Below are positions 9,794-18,442 of a DNA stretch of 64,000 nt, in pieces. Each line of letters opens with the position of its first letter. Within the stretch, counting starts at the first letter, position 1. The position numbers were made by a program, and so were the translations under genes. The notes beneath the pieces are model-generated. The model worked only from the letters and a program-made list of their open reading frames with translations. It was not told where the DNA came from and made no database searches. The DNA is from Trebonia sp963777905 (GTDB taxonomy: Bacteria > Actinomycetota > Actinomycetes > Streptosporangiales > Streptosporangiaceae): assembly GCA_963777905.1 (NCBI GenBank), contig CAVZSM010000019.1:1-64000 (forward strand). The letters are read 5' to 3'.

Positions 9794-10612
9794 ATGCTTA
9801 TGAGCCTTAGGAATTATGCGAGACGACTCGCCGCTATGGTAGTGCTCTGGTTCCCGGATGGTTACAATCTTGCCACTTCTCAATGGCGTTATACTCTCAT
9901 GTACTGGATGCACCGTCCGCACGAACGCGACTTTCGCGCTCTTGCGCTGCTGAACTTCAGTAATCCGCCGTTGCTGGTCGATGTCGGCGGAAATGTAGGG
10001 CAATCGGTTATGTCTCTTTATACTATATTTCCGAACGCTAGAGTCCTAAGCTTCGAGCCCAATCCTACCGTATTCCGCAAGCTGCAACGATTGACGAGGA
10101 AATTCCCCCAGCTAACCGTCATTCCGAATGGGCTCTCTAACGAAACCGGCGAGGCGGAATTGTTTATCCCCTCATATAATGGGAACGCGCTAAGTGGACT
10201 GGCATCCTTCGACTACGAGAGCGCCAAGGGGTGGCTCAGTAAAGAGCGCATAGCAGGGTTCGATCCAAGCAAGCTGACAGTGGCGTCTAAGCGAGTATCT
10301 CTGGCGCGCCTTGACGACTGTGGATTGGAGCCGGATTTCATCAAGATCGATGTTCAAGGACTTGAATATAGGGTTCTCGCGGGGGGTCTAGAGACAATTC
10401 GAAAATACAGGCCGGTTATCATGGTCGAGACTACCCGATATGGAAGCGACGCTCATAGGATCGTGCAGCCACTTGACTACCGCCTGATGGAATTTGATGG
10501 ACGCAGCTTCGTAGAAGTACGAGGAGAGCTTCGGCAATTGAACCAATTTCTCATCCCTATTGAGCGTCTGCCGCATGGCCTTGGTCATTCTCATGTGCTG
10601 GACACCGACTGA
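9794..10612 (+). CDS. FkbM family methyltransferase
   Basis: SAM-dependent O-methyltransferase, 272 residues, the usual size for FkbM proteins, which methylate hydroxyls on sugars or polyketides. SAM motif I is DVGGNVGQS (residues 63-71). The acidic post-II segment is LSFEPNP (85-91), and the family motif DFIKIDVQGLEYRVL spans 181-195. There is no signal peptide, so it is cytoplasmic and probably methylates a sugar residue of the local glycan. The gene and its upstream flank are visibly more AT-rich and use many A/T-ending codons, unlike neighbours on both sides, which suggests separate acquisition. It stands alone on the plus strand between two minus-strand genes. The frame is intact. Confidence 0.85.
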   Translation: MLMSLRNYARRLAAMVVLWFPDGYNLATSQWRYTLMYWMHRPHERDFRALALLNFSNPPLLVDVGGNVGQSVMSLYTIFPNARVLSFEPNPTVFRKLQRLTRKFPQLTVIPNGLSNETGEAELFIPSYNGNALSGLASFDYESAKGWLSKERIAGFDPSKLTVASKRVSLARLDDCGLEPDFIKIDVQGLEYRVLAGGLETIRKYRPVIMVETTRYGSDAHRIVQPLDYRLMEFDGRSFVEVRGELRQLNQFLIPIERLPHGLGHSHVLDTD

Positions 10613-10645
10613 CTGCAACCGACGTGAAACTTGTCCTGCAGCTCC

Positions 10646-11614
10646 CTAATTCCTTCCAAAACCGCGAACATTCTGCGGCACCATTTCTTTAATATAGCCT
10701 GCGGTAGCCGACAAGGTTCCCGCAGACAAGGCGACGAGGCGCATCATCGAATCTTTTCTGCCCGGCCGGAAAACCCCAATTAGTTCACGGCGGACAGCCC
10801 GGATGATCGCGTGAGTAACGTAATCTCTCTCCGAACTCAGCGCAGCTGACGCTCCGGATAGCCGTGATACCCGGGCTTTCGAGCATCCCTCCGCACGACA
10901 TCGGCCGAGAAAGTAACGCCAAGTGGCGCGGGACTGGTCTACATAGTGATACACCACGGCCTGCGGTTCATAGATGATTCGTCCACCCGGCGACAGCCTG
11001 CGTAGACGAATGCTGAACTCCGTCTCTTCGCAGCCGAGTGGGCGGGATGATGCGAAGGTGCGCCCTACCGACGAATTGAAGAGCCCGGCCTGATCGAAGG
11101 CTGATCGGCGGAATGACATATTCGCCCCGATAGGGTTGCGGACCTCGGCTTTGACCTCGGGCTGTCCTCGGTAGCTGCAGCCGACAACCCAGAGAAACTC
11201 CTCCGGCAACCACGCAGGCCTGCCGGGCGAGCTCCAGTCTGCTATCACCAGTCCGCCCACGCCAAGGACCGACTCGTCGTCGTAGGAAGCCAGCAGGGTC
11301 TCCAGCCATCGGGCCTGGGCCCGGGCGTCATCGTCGAGGAAGATGACGACATCGCCTGCTGCACGCTCGATGCCAGTGTTGCGAGCACCGGACAGGCCCT
11401 TCTCGAATTTGCTGGGAATCACCTCAAGGTCTGGATACTCAGCGGCAAGGCGATCACACAGTGCCTGGTTGTGGTCGGCTACTACGATGACCTGCGACGG
11501 TGGCATCGTCTGGCGGGCGATGCTGTCAAGTGCCGCCCGGATCTGCGACAGCCGCTCCTCGGTGTAAACGCACACCACGACGGACGCCCTGATGCTCTCG
11601 TGAGCCTCAGGCAT
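10646..11614 (-). CDS. GT2 family glycosyltransferase
   Basis: Inverting GT-A glycosyltransferase, ~322 residues. The start is set at ATG 11614 so that the protein opens just before the GT2 strand SVVVCVYTEERL; a frame extending to 11704 lacks family similarity. The metal/nucleotide-binding DxD is FLDDDARAQ, the donor loop includes KGLSGARNTGIERAAGD, and the catalytic-base region is LGCEETEFSIRLRR, a typical C-E-x-x-E/D arrangement. The C-terminal 100 residues include a weakly hydrophobic stretch that may associate with the membrane. It likely extends a polysaccharide repeat unit using an activated sugar of unknown identity. It is divergent from the flippase gene, with about 170 bp between the starts. 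Confidence 0.85.
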   Translation of the reverse strand: MPEAHESIRASVVVCVYTEERLSQIRAALDSIARQTMPPSQVIVVADHNQALCDRLAAEYPDLEVIPSKFEKGLSGARNTGIERAAGDVVIFLDDDARAQARWLETLLASYDDESVLGVGGLVIADWSSPGRPAWLPEEFLWVVGCSYRGQPEVKAEVRNPIGANMSFRRSAFDQAGLFNSSVGRTFASSRPLGCEETEFSIRLRRLSPGGRIIYEPQAVVYHYVDQSRATWRYFLGRCRAEGCSKARVSRLSGASAALSSERDYVTHAIIRAVRRELIGVFRPGRKDSMMRLVALSAGTLSATAGYIKEMVPQNVRGFGRN

Positions 11615-11784
11615 CGCTGTTCGCTCAGCCACGAGAAACAACGCTATCAGCCGGAACGGCGACGTCGCCCCCGGCCAGACACCGAGCGCGCCCAAGTCGA
11701 TCACGCGGGCCCTGTGCTAGGCATACCGGCTACTCTGGGTTCAGCGGGTGGCCACTCTGAATGATCGGGGATTAGCATCGACTG

Positions 11785-13317
11785 ATGAAGGGCTGGGGAT
11801 CACTCAGTCGCCAGGGGACGGCTGAGGGCGAGCGAAGTCCTGTGCGGCCGACTCGCAGGATGCCCCGACTTCATTCCCATCGGGCTCCTAGGCGCATGAC
11901 CGAGCTCGCGGCCGACGAGCCGGCACGGCCGACGGATCTGCCAGCGCAGGCATCGGAGCGCAGGGTCCAGCCCTCGAAACCGCCGGCGCAGGCTTCGAAA
12001 CTGGCGCAGGTATCGAAACTCCTGAAGCAGCCATCCGAGCTGCGGCGCCTCCTCGAGACCTTCGGCTACCTGGCGGCCAAGCAGGGGACCACGGCGGCAC
12101 TGGGCCTGGCCTACTGGGCCGTCGCCACGCATCTGTTCTCGGCGCAAGATGTGGGTCTGGCGGCCGCCGCGTCCTCGACAGCGTTCTTTCTCGCAGCGAT
12201 CGGCGCCCTCGGGATCCCACTCCTCCTGCTGGCCGAACTCGATTCGCTATCGGCCGCGATGCGCCGCGTCACCTACAGCACCGGGATGTCCATCGCGTGC
12301 TTGGCTGTCCTGATTCTGTCGTTGGGCACGCTGGCCCTGTCCCCCTTCCTGGGCGCCAGCCTGAGGATTATCGGCGCCGACCCGGTAATGGCCGCTCTCT
12401 TCGTGATCGGATCAGTGGCGACAATGGCCACGCTCACTTTCAGCAACGCGGCAATCGCATTGCACCGGGGCTCGGCCCAGCTGTGGCAAGGCAGCCTGTC
12501 CTCCGCGCTGAAGCTGGCCTGCGTGGGTGTCCTCATCCTCGCCGGGATCAGAACAGCCCCTGGCCTGCTGTTTGCCTGGGCACTGGCAGTGGTCGTCTCG
12601 CTCCTCGTATGTATGCCTATGCTTCGGCTCGAACCGACCCCAGCTGACGAAGGGAATATCAGCCATCGGGTGGCCCTCGCGCGCCGCTACGGCGTGCTCT
12701 CCCTTAAGCACCACGTCCTCAATGTGTCGATCAATTCCGTCTATTACATTGTCGGGCTGATTGCGGCTATCGTGCTCCTTCCACAGCAACTGGCCTACTT
12801 CACAGCCGCATTCCTGGTGGAGTCCACCGCAATGGTGATCCCGTACCTGCTGGCGCTGTCGCTGTTCGCCGAGACCACAAGCGACCAGAGTCTCCTCCAC
12901 CGCCACGTCCGCCGGACACTCCCCCTCGGACTGGCCCTGTGTGGGGGGATCGTGGTCGTCGCCCAGGTGGCAGCTCCCTTCGCCCTGCGCATCTTCGGCC
13001 CTGCCTATGCCATAAACGGGACCACTGCATTGCGCCTTCTCGTCTTGGTGGGCCCCGCCTACGTGATCAAGGACCACTACGTGGCGATCCGCCGTGTGCA
13101 GGGCCGCCTGAGCCAGGCGGCCACGATGATGGCGGCAGGCACCTCCGCGGAAGCGGCCGGGGCGGCGTTGGGCGGAATCTACTGGGGCATGACGGGCCTC
13201 TGCGCCGGATGGGCCATCGCCTCCGCGTGCGAGGCCGTCGTCTTGCTACCCGCGGTGCTTCGGGTCTACCGCAGAGATCCTTCAGTCGAACCTGATCGTA
13301 GTAGGTCATCCGGGTGA
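11785..13317 (+). CDS. Wzx-like oligosaccharide flippase
   Basis: Integral membrane protein of 510 residues with about 12 to 14 hydrophobic helices from residue ~95 onward, as in the MATE/Wzx polysaccharide exporter superfamily that flips lipid-linked repeat units to the outer face. The first helix region includes FGYLAAKQGTTAALGLAYWA, and a later one has NSVYYIVGLIAAIVLLP, where Asn/Tyr in the helix are typical of these transporters. The first ~90 residues form a charged Pro/Ala/Gln/Ser/Lys cytoplasmic extension with short repeats (QASKLAQVSKLL), unusual for Wzx. The start may lie later, for instance at Met38 (MTELAADEPARP). It is the export component of this cluster. Confidence 0.8.
   Translation: MKGWGSLSRQGTAEGERSPVRPTRRMPRLHSHRAPRRMTELAADEPARPTDLPAQASERRVQPSKPPAQASKLAQVSKLLKQPSELRRLLETFGYLAAKQGTTAALGLAYWAVATHLFSAQDVGLAAAASSTAFFLAAIGALGIPLLLLAELDSLSAAMRRVTYSTGMSIACLAVLILSLGTLALSPFLGASLRIIGADPVMAALFVIGSVATMATLTFSNAAIALHRGSAQLWQGSLSSALKLACVGVLILAGIRTAPGLLFAWALAVVVSLLVCMPMLRLEPTPADEGNISHRVALARRYGVLSLKHHVLNVSINSVYYIVGLIAAIVLLPQQLAYFTAAFLVESTAMVIPYLLALSLFAETTSDQSLLHRHVRRTLPLGLALCGGIVVVAQVAAPFALRIFGPAYAINGTTALRLLVLVGPAYVIKDHYVAIRRVQGRLSQAATMMAAGTSAEAAGAALGGIYWGMTGLCAGWAIASACEAVVLLPAVLRVYRRDPSVEPDRSRSSG
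11986..12021 (+). repeat. 18-bp tandem duplication in the flippase N-terminus
   Basis: Two adjacent 18-bp units (11986-12003 and 12004-12021) share the frame GCGCAGG-N2-TCGAAACT and encode AQASKL and AQVSKL. A weaker related copy precedes them near 11944. The repeats lengthen the cytoplasmic N-terminal tail in frame. Confidence 0.6.
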
Positions 13318-13450
13318 GATCCGCGGGTCTGCGTGGCCGGCCCGATGCTCCTCGCCGGACGGCATGATCATCATGTAACGTTTAGTCGGCAAACCCCTGG
13401 GGGGCGCAGCGCCCTCCGTCAGGTGCGTGCGTCCTTTCGCAGCTGACGGC

Positions 13451-14353
13451 ATGAGAAACGGCACAGAGGGGCAGTCTGGACTGGTGACCGACCTATCTCC
13501 CAAACTGCTCCCGTCCTGGCGCAAGGACCGGGACGATGAACCTCTGTTCAGACGCAGGGCGCGGGCGTTGGCCAAACGCTCGGCCCGCTCGATCGTCCGG
13601 GCGCGCCCCGCTGAGCGTCGCGTCGTATTGATCTTCGGATGCCAGCGATCAGGGACTACGATGCTCCAGCAGACCTTCCTCGATCGATCCTGGCGGGTAC
13701 TCATCCTCGAGGAACACGATCGCCTTCTCGTCGGACCCGGACCCGAGGAGACGACCTGGCAGGAATATTCCCAGGTCCTGGGACGCATCCGTCGTCTGCC
13801 GTTTGAGGTCGTGGCGGCCAAACCGCTGGTGGAGAGCGCCTCGGCCACTGCACTCATGGACGCCGCAGGCGCGGTGAAGGCGGTCTGGATGCTTCGCCGT
13901 TACCCGGAGGTCGCGCGGTCCAATGTGAGCAGATTCGGTTCGGACAACCCCTACCGGGATCTGCAGCCGATTCGTTCCCGGGACGCGACGGACTGGCATT
14001 ACAGAGGTATGACCGAGGAAACGTGGGAGACGGTCACCGCCTTGCTAAACCGGAGCCTTACGCCATTCGACGCGGCCGCGCTCTTCTGGTGGACCCGCAA
14101 CCAGCTCTATTTTGACCAGCGCCTTTGGGAGGATGACCGGATCCGGATCCTCCGTTACGAACGGGCGTGCAACCAGCCCGAGGAGGTGATCCGGTCTCTT
14201 TCTGACTACATCGGAGTGGAATTGCCGACCGGCGCGATAACCCCGCGGGTAAGGGTGCGGCCATCGCCTCTGGAGACCGGAGAGATCGATCCGGACGTCG
14301 ACCGGCTCTGCGGGAAGCTATGGGATTCATTCGAGGGCTGTCCGGAACTGTAG
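13451..14353 (+). CDS. Sulfotransferase
   Basis: PAPS-dependent sulfotransferase fold, ~300 residues. The 5'-phosphosulfate-binding loop is IFGCQRSGTTMLQ, and the 3'-phosphate contact region fits AVWMLRRYPEVARSNVSRF, with the Arg and Ser typical of the family. The C-terminal part has RILRYERACNQPEEVI, another common sulfotransferase segment. There is no signal peptide; it would act in the cytoplasm, probably on a glycan or lipid-linked sugar. ATG 13451 is preferred over an in-frame GTG at 13427, although neither has a strong ribosome site. The following NodB deacetylase starts 32 bp downstream, consistent with one transcript. Target specificity is not visible. Confidence 0.8.
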   Translation: MRNGTEGQSGLVTDLSPKLLPSWRKDRDDEPLFRRRARALAKRSARSIVRARPAERRVVLIFGCQRSGTTMLQQTFLDRSWRVLILEEHDRLLVGPGPEETTWQEYSQVLGRIRRLPFEVVAAKPLVESASATALMDAAGAVKAVWMLRRYPEVARSNVSRFGSDNPYRDLQPIRSRDATDWHYRGMTEETWETVTALLNRSLTPFDAAALFWWTRNQLYFDQRLWEDDRIRILRYERACNQPEEVIRSLSDYIGVELPTGAITPRVRVRPSPLETGEIDPDVDRLCGKLWDSFEGCPEL

Positions 14354-14385
14354 GAGGCGCGCCGACGCAGTAGGGGGTCGTTACG

Positions 14386-15294
14386 ATGAGGCGTGACGGA
14401 ACACTCATTCTCTGCTACCACCGGATCGCGGAAGGCGTCGAGGACCCCTTCTATCTCTGCGTAAGCCCCGACAATTTTGCCGCCCATCTTGAGGAGATAT
14501 CGAGGGCACGGGAACCGTCGACGCTCGCCGATGTATCGATTCCGTCGCGTCGGCCGAGAGTGGTCGTGACACTTGATGACGGCTACCGCGATAACCTGAC
14601 CGACGCGCTGCCGATCGCCGAATCCAAGGGCGTACCGATCACTGTCTTCGTGACCAGCGGCATCCTGGGAAATCACAGCGGTTTCTGGTGGGACCGCCTA
14701 GGAACGCTATTGCGTTCGCGGCCACCGCACGTGCGGGAGATCGATCTGCCGGTCGGCGACCGGAACGTCCGCCTCCCCATCGGCTCGTCCGGGCTCAGGG
14801 CAGACCTCGATGCTGTCCGCCGCTACCTGCTGCCGCTTCGGGTGACCGAGATCGAACGGGCGCTCGACGCCGTCGCTGAGCAATGGCAGGTAAGTTCCGC
14901 TTCCCCGCCCGACGCGGGCACGCTCACCCCCCAGGAACTCCTTCGACTGAAGGACAGCGACATCGTGACAATCGGCGCCCACACGGTGGATCACGTCAGG
15001 CTCCGGGGTCGTCCAGTGCGGGAGCAGCAGGACACCATCACCGGCTCCAAGCGGGAGCTGGAGCAAGCGATCGGCCGGCCCGTGTCACACTTCGCCTACC
15101 CATTTGGCCACCGCGACGAGTTCGATGAACATTCGGTCGACGCCGTGCGTTCGGCCGCGTTCGACACCGCGTGCACCACCATTCCCGGCACGGCATGGCC
15201 CTCGGCCGATCCCCACCGTCTTCCGCGGCGCCTGGTGATGGACTGGGGACGGCTTTTTTTCAAAGTCCAGATGCAACGATGGAAAATCGGGTGA
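14386..15294 (+). CDS. NodB/CE4 polysaccharide deacetylase
   Basis: Carbohydrate esterase family 4 protein, 302 residues, removing acetyl groups from N-acetylated sugars. It opens with TLILCYHRIAEG. The catalytic Asp-containing motif is VVVTLDDGYRDN (the first D is the base, the second a metal ligand), the metal His pair is HTVDH, and the substrate groove motif is HFAYPFGHRDEFDE. There is no signal peptide, so it may act on a lipid-linked precursor inside the cell or be exported by an unusual route. It ends in an Arg/Lys-rich helix. It follows the sulfotransferase on the same strand. The downstream flank holds a transposase relic, marking an edge of this gene pair. Confidence 0.85.
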   Translation: MRRDGTLILCYHRIAEGVEDPFYLCVSPDNFAAHLEEISRAREPSTLADVSIPSRRPRVVVTLDDGYRDNLTDALPIAESKGVPITVFVTSGILGNHSGFWWDRLGTLLRSRPPHVREIDLPVGDRNVRLPIGSSGLRADLDAVRRYLLPLRVTEIERALDAVAEQWQVSSASPPDAGTLTPQELLRLKDSDIVTIGAHTVDHVRLRGRPVREQQDTITGSKRELEQAIGRPVSHFAYPFGHRDEFDEHSVDAVRSAAFDTACTTIPGTAWPSADPHRLPRRLVMDWGRLFFKVQMQRWKIG

Positions 15295-15389
15295 ACGTCG
15301 CCGCCCCGCCGTCCACGATGTCGTTCACCGATCACGAGGAAGTGCTGGCCGCGGCGCTCCGCCAGGTGCCCCGCCCGGTTCCGGCGGAA

Positions 15390-15560
15390 GATCATGGTCC
15401 GCGTCGACGGGCTGGGTCATCGCGGCGAACATCGCCGCCGACCTGGGCGCATGGACGCGCCTCCTCGGCTGCCACGACGGCCCGGAGCTGCGGGACACCG
15501 ACCCGGACACGCGTTCCTGACCTGCTGGTAGCGGCTCAGCGTCCTGCCGGCACCCGCCTG
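15390..15560 (+). mobile_element. Degenerate IS1380-type transposase C-terminus
   Basis: The plus strand reads TGWVIAANIAADLGAW, then RLLGCHDGPELRDTDPDT, which I recognise as the C-terminal region of IS1380-family transposases common in actinomycetes. About 30 residues expected next (the RYRL...HLP...ARRR block) are missing. The reading then resumes in another frame as AFLTCW, an in-frame TAG where Gln or Arg is usual, and RLSVLPAPA followed by TGA, matching the family's extreme C-terminus. It is a nonfunctional relic with a deletion, a frame change and a stop. I found no terminal inverted repeats. The family call rests on remembered family sequence. Confidence 0.6.
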
Positions 15561-16281
15561 ACCAGCATGAACCACCACATCACCAGGGAACGAGGATCGT
15601 CCCGGCGCGGTCGAGCCGGTGCGCGCCCCGGGCACGCCGGGCGTCCCGTGCACCGCCCGGCCCCAAGAAGAAACGGCATGAGGCTAAAAAACGGAAGCCG
15701 GGAACAATCAGTAACCGGCCCGTCCAGCCGCCTGAACGATTGAGGCTAATTTATGCGCCTTATGTCCTACCTGTGTGCCCTTTCTGGGCATATGCGGTAT
15801 CCATGTGGCCGCGTCACGCTTATTGGAATTGGAGTGCTCGCTTTGTCCGGAATGCGACGTTAGCCGCGTATCTCGGACGGATCACGCGCGTCGTCAAGCG
15901 GCTGATCGGCGCGATTTCATGTAAACGAACCGGGCCTCCTCGCCGCTGCGCCACAGTTGGAAACGAAAAAACATTTGAACTCCCGCTTCCGGCCGGTTAT
16001 CCGCTCCGTAGTGTGTGCAGTTTGAGCGTGAAATACAGGGTACTCGTTCCGCTCGCTGGCAGATCGAGTCTGTTACTAGTGAGAAAGTTGTGTATCAAGA
16101 TGCGAGGATTCTCGCGAACTTTACCAGAATTTTTCTTTCCAGGATGTTTTTAGCTGGTAACATCTCTCTCGTCATCTGTCGCGGGGGCGGAGGCACGAGA
16201 ACTTAAATAGCAAATGGCTTCATTTCGGGCGGGTTGTCGAAGTGTCGCCGTCTGCTTTCGCCTGGTATCCTGAGGGGAGCC
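15561..16281. other. AT-richer non-coding desert
   Basis: About 720 bp with no plausible coding frame. The longest plus frame (15740-16153) has a random composition and no motif. Base composition is distinctly lower in GC than in the flanking genes, especially 15960-16220. It may be the eroded remainder of an insertion together with the transposase relic. The final bases contain GAGGGGAGC, the ribosome site of the next gene. Confidence 0.5.
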
Positions 16282-17265
16282 ATGGTGTCTCAGGCTAGTT
16301 CGCGTTCGCCTTGGCCGCGTGTATCAGTGATTCTTCCGACACGTAATGAAGCCAGAAACCTGCCGTACGTTTTTTCTCGGCTGCCCGCAGCCCTCCATGA
16401 GGTCATCGTGGTGGACGGGCACTCGGTGGACGGCACAGTAGAGGTGGCGCGCAGGCTGCGGCCCGACGTCCGGATAGTGCACCAGAACCGCCAGGGGAAA
16501 GGGAACGCGCTTGCCTGCGGGTTCGAGGCCGCGACCGGTGACGTCATAGCCATGGTCGACGCCGACGGCTCGGCGGATCCCGGCGAGATCCCGAAGTTCG
16601 TGCAAGCGCTGGTGAGCGGCGCGGACTTCGCGAAGGGAACCAGGTTCGCAGCGGGCGGCGGCAGCACCGATATCACCCGGCTGCGCAAGCGAGGCAACAG
16701 CATGCTCGCCGCGATGGTCAACCTCTCCTATGGGACGCGCTACTCGGATCTCTGCTACGGATTCAACGTGTTCTGGCGGAAGCACGTTCCAGTACTAGGC
16801 CTCGACACCACCTCTCCTCCGTCGCACAGGGGCGACGGGCGGTTGTGGGGCGACGGCTTCGAGATCGAGACGCTGATCCATATGCGGGTAGCGGAGGAAG
16901 GGCTCGCCGTCGCTGAGGTTCCAAGTTTCGAGTATCCCAGGATTCACGGGGTGAGCAACCTGGATGCTTTCAGTGACGGCCTGCGCGTGCTGACGATCAT
17001 CCTGGTAGAACGCCGTCGCGCCCTCCGCCGTCGCCGTTCCCGTCGTCGCGCGTCGGGTGCGGTAATCGCAGTGGCACCGGCCGGCGGCCTGATCCGTGCG
17101 GAGGCGTTGCTGGCACGCACGCTTTATGTCCTCCTGCATTCCGTCACGCATGGCCCGTCCCGTGCCCATCCCGGGCATGGTCACCGGTTATCCGGCCGCG
17201 GACCGCATCGCAAGTCTTCAATCGTTGGGTGCTTGACGGCACTTGCCACTGAGGTCAACCGGTAA
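16282..17265 (+). CDS. GT2 family glycosyltransferase (dolichyl-P-mannose synthase-like)
   Basis: GT-A glycosyltransferase of the DPM1/DolP-mannose synthase type, which loads a sugar onto a polyprenyl phosphate on the cytoplasmic face. It opens with VSVILPTRNEARNLPYV, has IVVDGHSVDGTVEVA, the GNALACGFEAATGDVIAM segment and the metal-binding DADGS. ATG 16282 is chosen because GAGGGGAGC lies directly before it; a longer frame begins at 16234. The conserved part ends near RVLTIILVERRR; the following ~80 residues are Arg-rich and unlike the family, so a stop may have been lost there. A polyprenyl-linked sugar would suit the GT-C-like enzyme encoded at 6.8-8.75 kb. galE begins 10 bp downstream. 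Confidence 0.8.
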   Translation: MVSQASSRSPWPRVSVILPTRNEARNLPYVFSRLPAALHEVIVVDGHSVDGTVEVARRLRPDVRIVHQNRQGKGNALACGFEAATGDVIAMVDADGSADPGEIPKFVQALVSGADFAKGTRFAAGGGSTDITRLRKRGNSMLAAMVNLSYGTRYSDLCYGFNVFWRKHVPVLGLDTTSPPSHRGDGRLWGDGFEIETLIHMRVAEEGLAVAEVPSFEYPRIHGVSNLDAFSDGLRVLTIILVERRRALRRRRSRRRASGAVIAVAPAGGLIRAEALLARTLYVLLHSVTHGPSRAHPGHGHRLSGRGPHRKSSIVGCLTALATEVNR

Positions 17266-17275
17266 TGGCGGGAGT

Positions 17276-18280
17276 ATGGTGAAGGTCCTGATCGCTGGCG
17301 GCGCTGGCTATATCGGAAGCACGATCGCATCGGCCTGCCTGGACGCGGGGATCGTGCCGGTGATCTTGGACAACCTGGTGACAGGCAGGCGCGAGTTCAC
17401 CGCGGGCCGGGCGGTCTACGAGGGCGACATCGCCGACGGGCCGCTGGTGGATCGGCTGTTTGCCGAGCACCCGGATATCTACGCCGTTATTCACTGCGCG
17501 GGCTTGATCGTGGTCCCGGACTCGGTGGCCGATCCGGTCGGGTACTACCAGGCGAACGTCACCAAGAGCCTGGACTTCACGGCCCATCTGCTGCGCAACG
17601 GCTGCGGGCGGTTGATCTTCAGCTCCTCGGCCTCCATCTACCGAGCCAGCGAAGACCTGACCGTCGACGAGGACTCGGCCATCGAGACGCAGAGCCCGTA
17701 CGCACGGACCAAGGCGGTATGTGAGGCGATGTTCGCCGACATCGCCGCCGCCGAGCCGCTGCGCGTGCTGTCCCTGCGGTACTTCAATCCGATCGGCGCG
17801 GACCCCAAGATGCGGACCGGGCTACAGCGGCCGCGGCCAACGCACGCCCTGGGCAGGATGATCCAGGCGCGGGACGAACGCGTGCCGTTCGTGATCACCG
17901 GAACCGACTGGCCGACCAGGGACGGGACGGGCATCAGGGACTACATCCACGTCTGGGATCTGGCCGCGGCGCACGTCGCCGCGCTGACCCGGTTCGACAG
18001 CCTGCCCGGGCCGGTGACCGCCATCAACCTCGGCACCGGCACGGGCACCACGGTGCGGGAACTGCTCACCATGTTCAACCGCGTATCGGACCGCCCGGTC
18101 AGCGTGCGTGAGGCCGGGCGGCGGCCCGGTGACAAAGCCGGTGCGTACACCCGCACCGACCGCGCGGCGCGCCTGCTGGCCTGGCAGCCGCAATACGACA
18201 TCACGGAAGGCATCCGGCACTCTCTGGAGTGGGCCGCGATGCGCGATGACCTCCTGTCCGCCGACGCCGATCGGGCGTAG
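17276..18280 (+). CDS. galE: UDP-glucose 4-epimerase
   Basis: Extended short-chain dehydrogenase that interconverts UDP-glucose and UDP-galactose, feeding donors to the cluster's glycosyltransferases. NAD-binding motif KVLIAGGAGYIGS is at the N-terminus, the catalytic Ser lies in FSSSASIY, and the YxxxK pair in SPYARTKAV. LRYFNPIGADP and GTGIRDYIHVWDLAAAH are hallmark GalE segments, and GDKAGAYTRTDRAARLLAWQ is the C-terminal substrate region. Length (~334 residues) is normal. ATG 17276 is preferred over the frame start at 17243 because it places the Rossmann motif at residue 2. It is 10 bp after the GT2 gene, suggesting cotranscription. Confidence 0.92.
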   Translation: MVKVLIAGGAGYIGSTIASACLDAGIVPVILDNLVTGRREFTAGRAVYEGDIADGPLVDRLFAEHPDIYAVIHCAGLIVVPDSVADPVGYYQANVTKSLDFTAHLLRNGCGRLIFSSSASIYRASEDLTVDEDSAIETQSPYARTKAVCEAMFADIAAAEPLRVLSLRYFNPIGADPKMRTGLQRPRPTHALGRMIQARDERVPFVITGTDWPTRDGTGIRDYIHVWDLAAAHVAALTRFDSLPGPVTAINLGTGTGTTVRELLTMFNRVSDRPVSVREAGRRPGDKAGAYTRTDRAARLLAWQPQYDITEGIRHSLEWAAMRDDLLSADADRA

Positions 18281-18399
18281 GAAACAGCGACTGGCGGGAT
18301 GAGCCCGTAGCGCTTTCCGTTAAGCCAGGACCGCCATCCTGATCCGGCTCAGCCGACCCTGGACAGCCACCACGCGTCCGTTCGGAAAATCAAAGATCT

Positions 18400-18411
18400 T
18401 TATCCCGAACG
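18400..18411 (-). promoter_or_regulatory. Copy of the CGTTCGGGATAA motif
   Basis: On the minus strand this reads CGTTCGGGATAA, identical to the sites at 44591-44602 (plus) and 56967-56978 (minus). It lies in the intergenic gap between galE and the DUF1707 gene. Function unknown. Confidence 0.35.
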
Positions 18412-18442
18412 TGCGCGTGGTGACTCCGCAGCTCCCGCCTCG

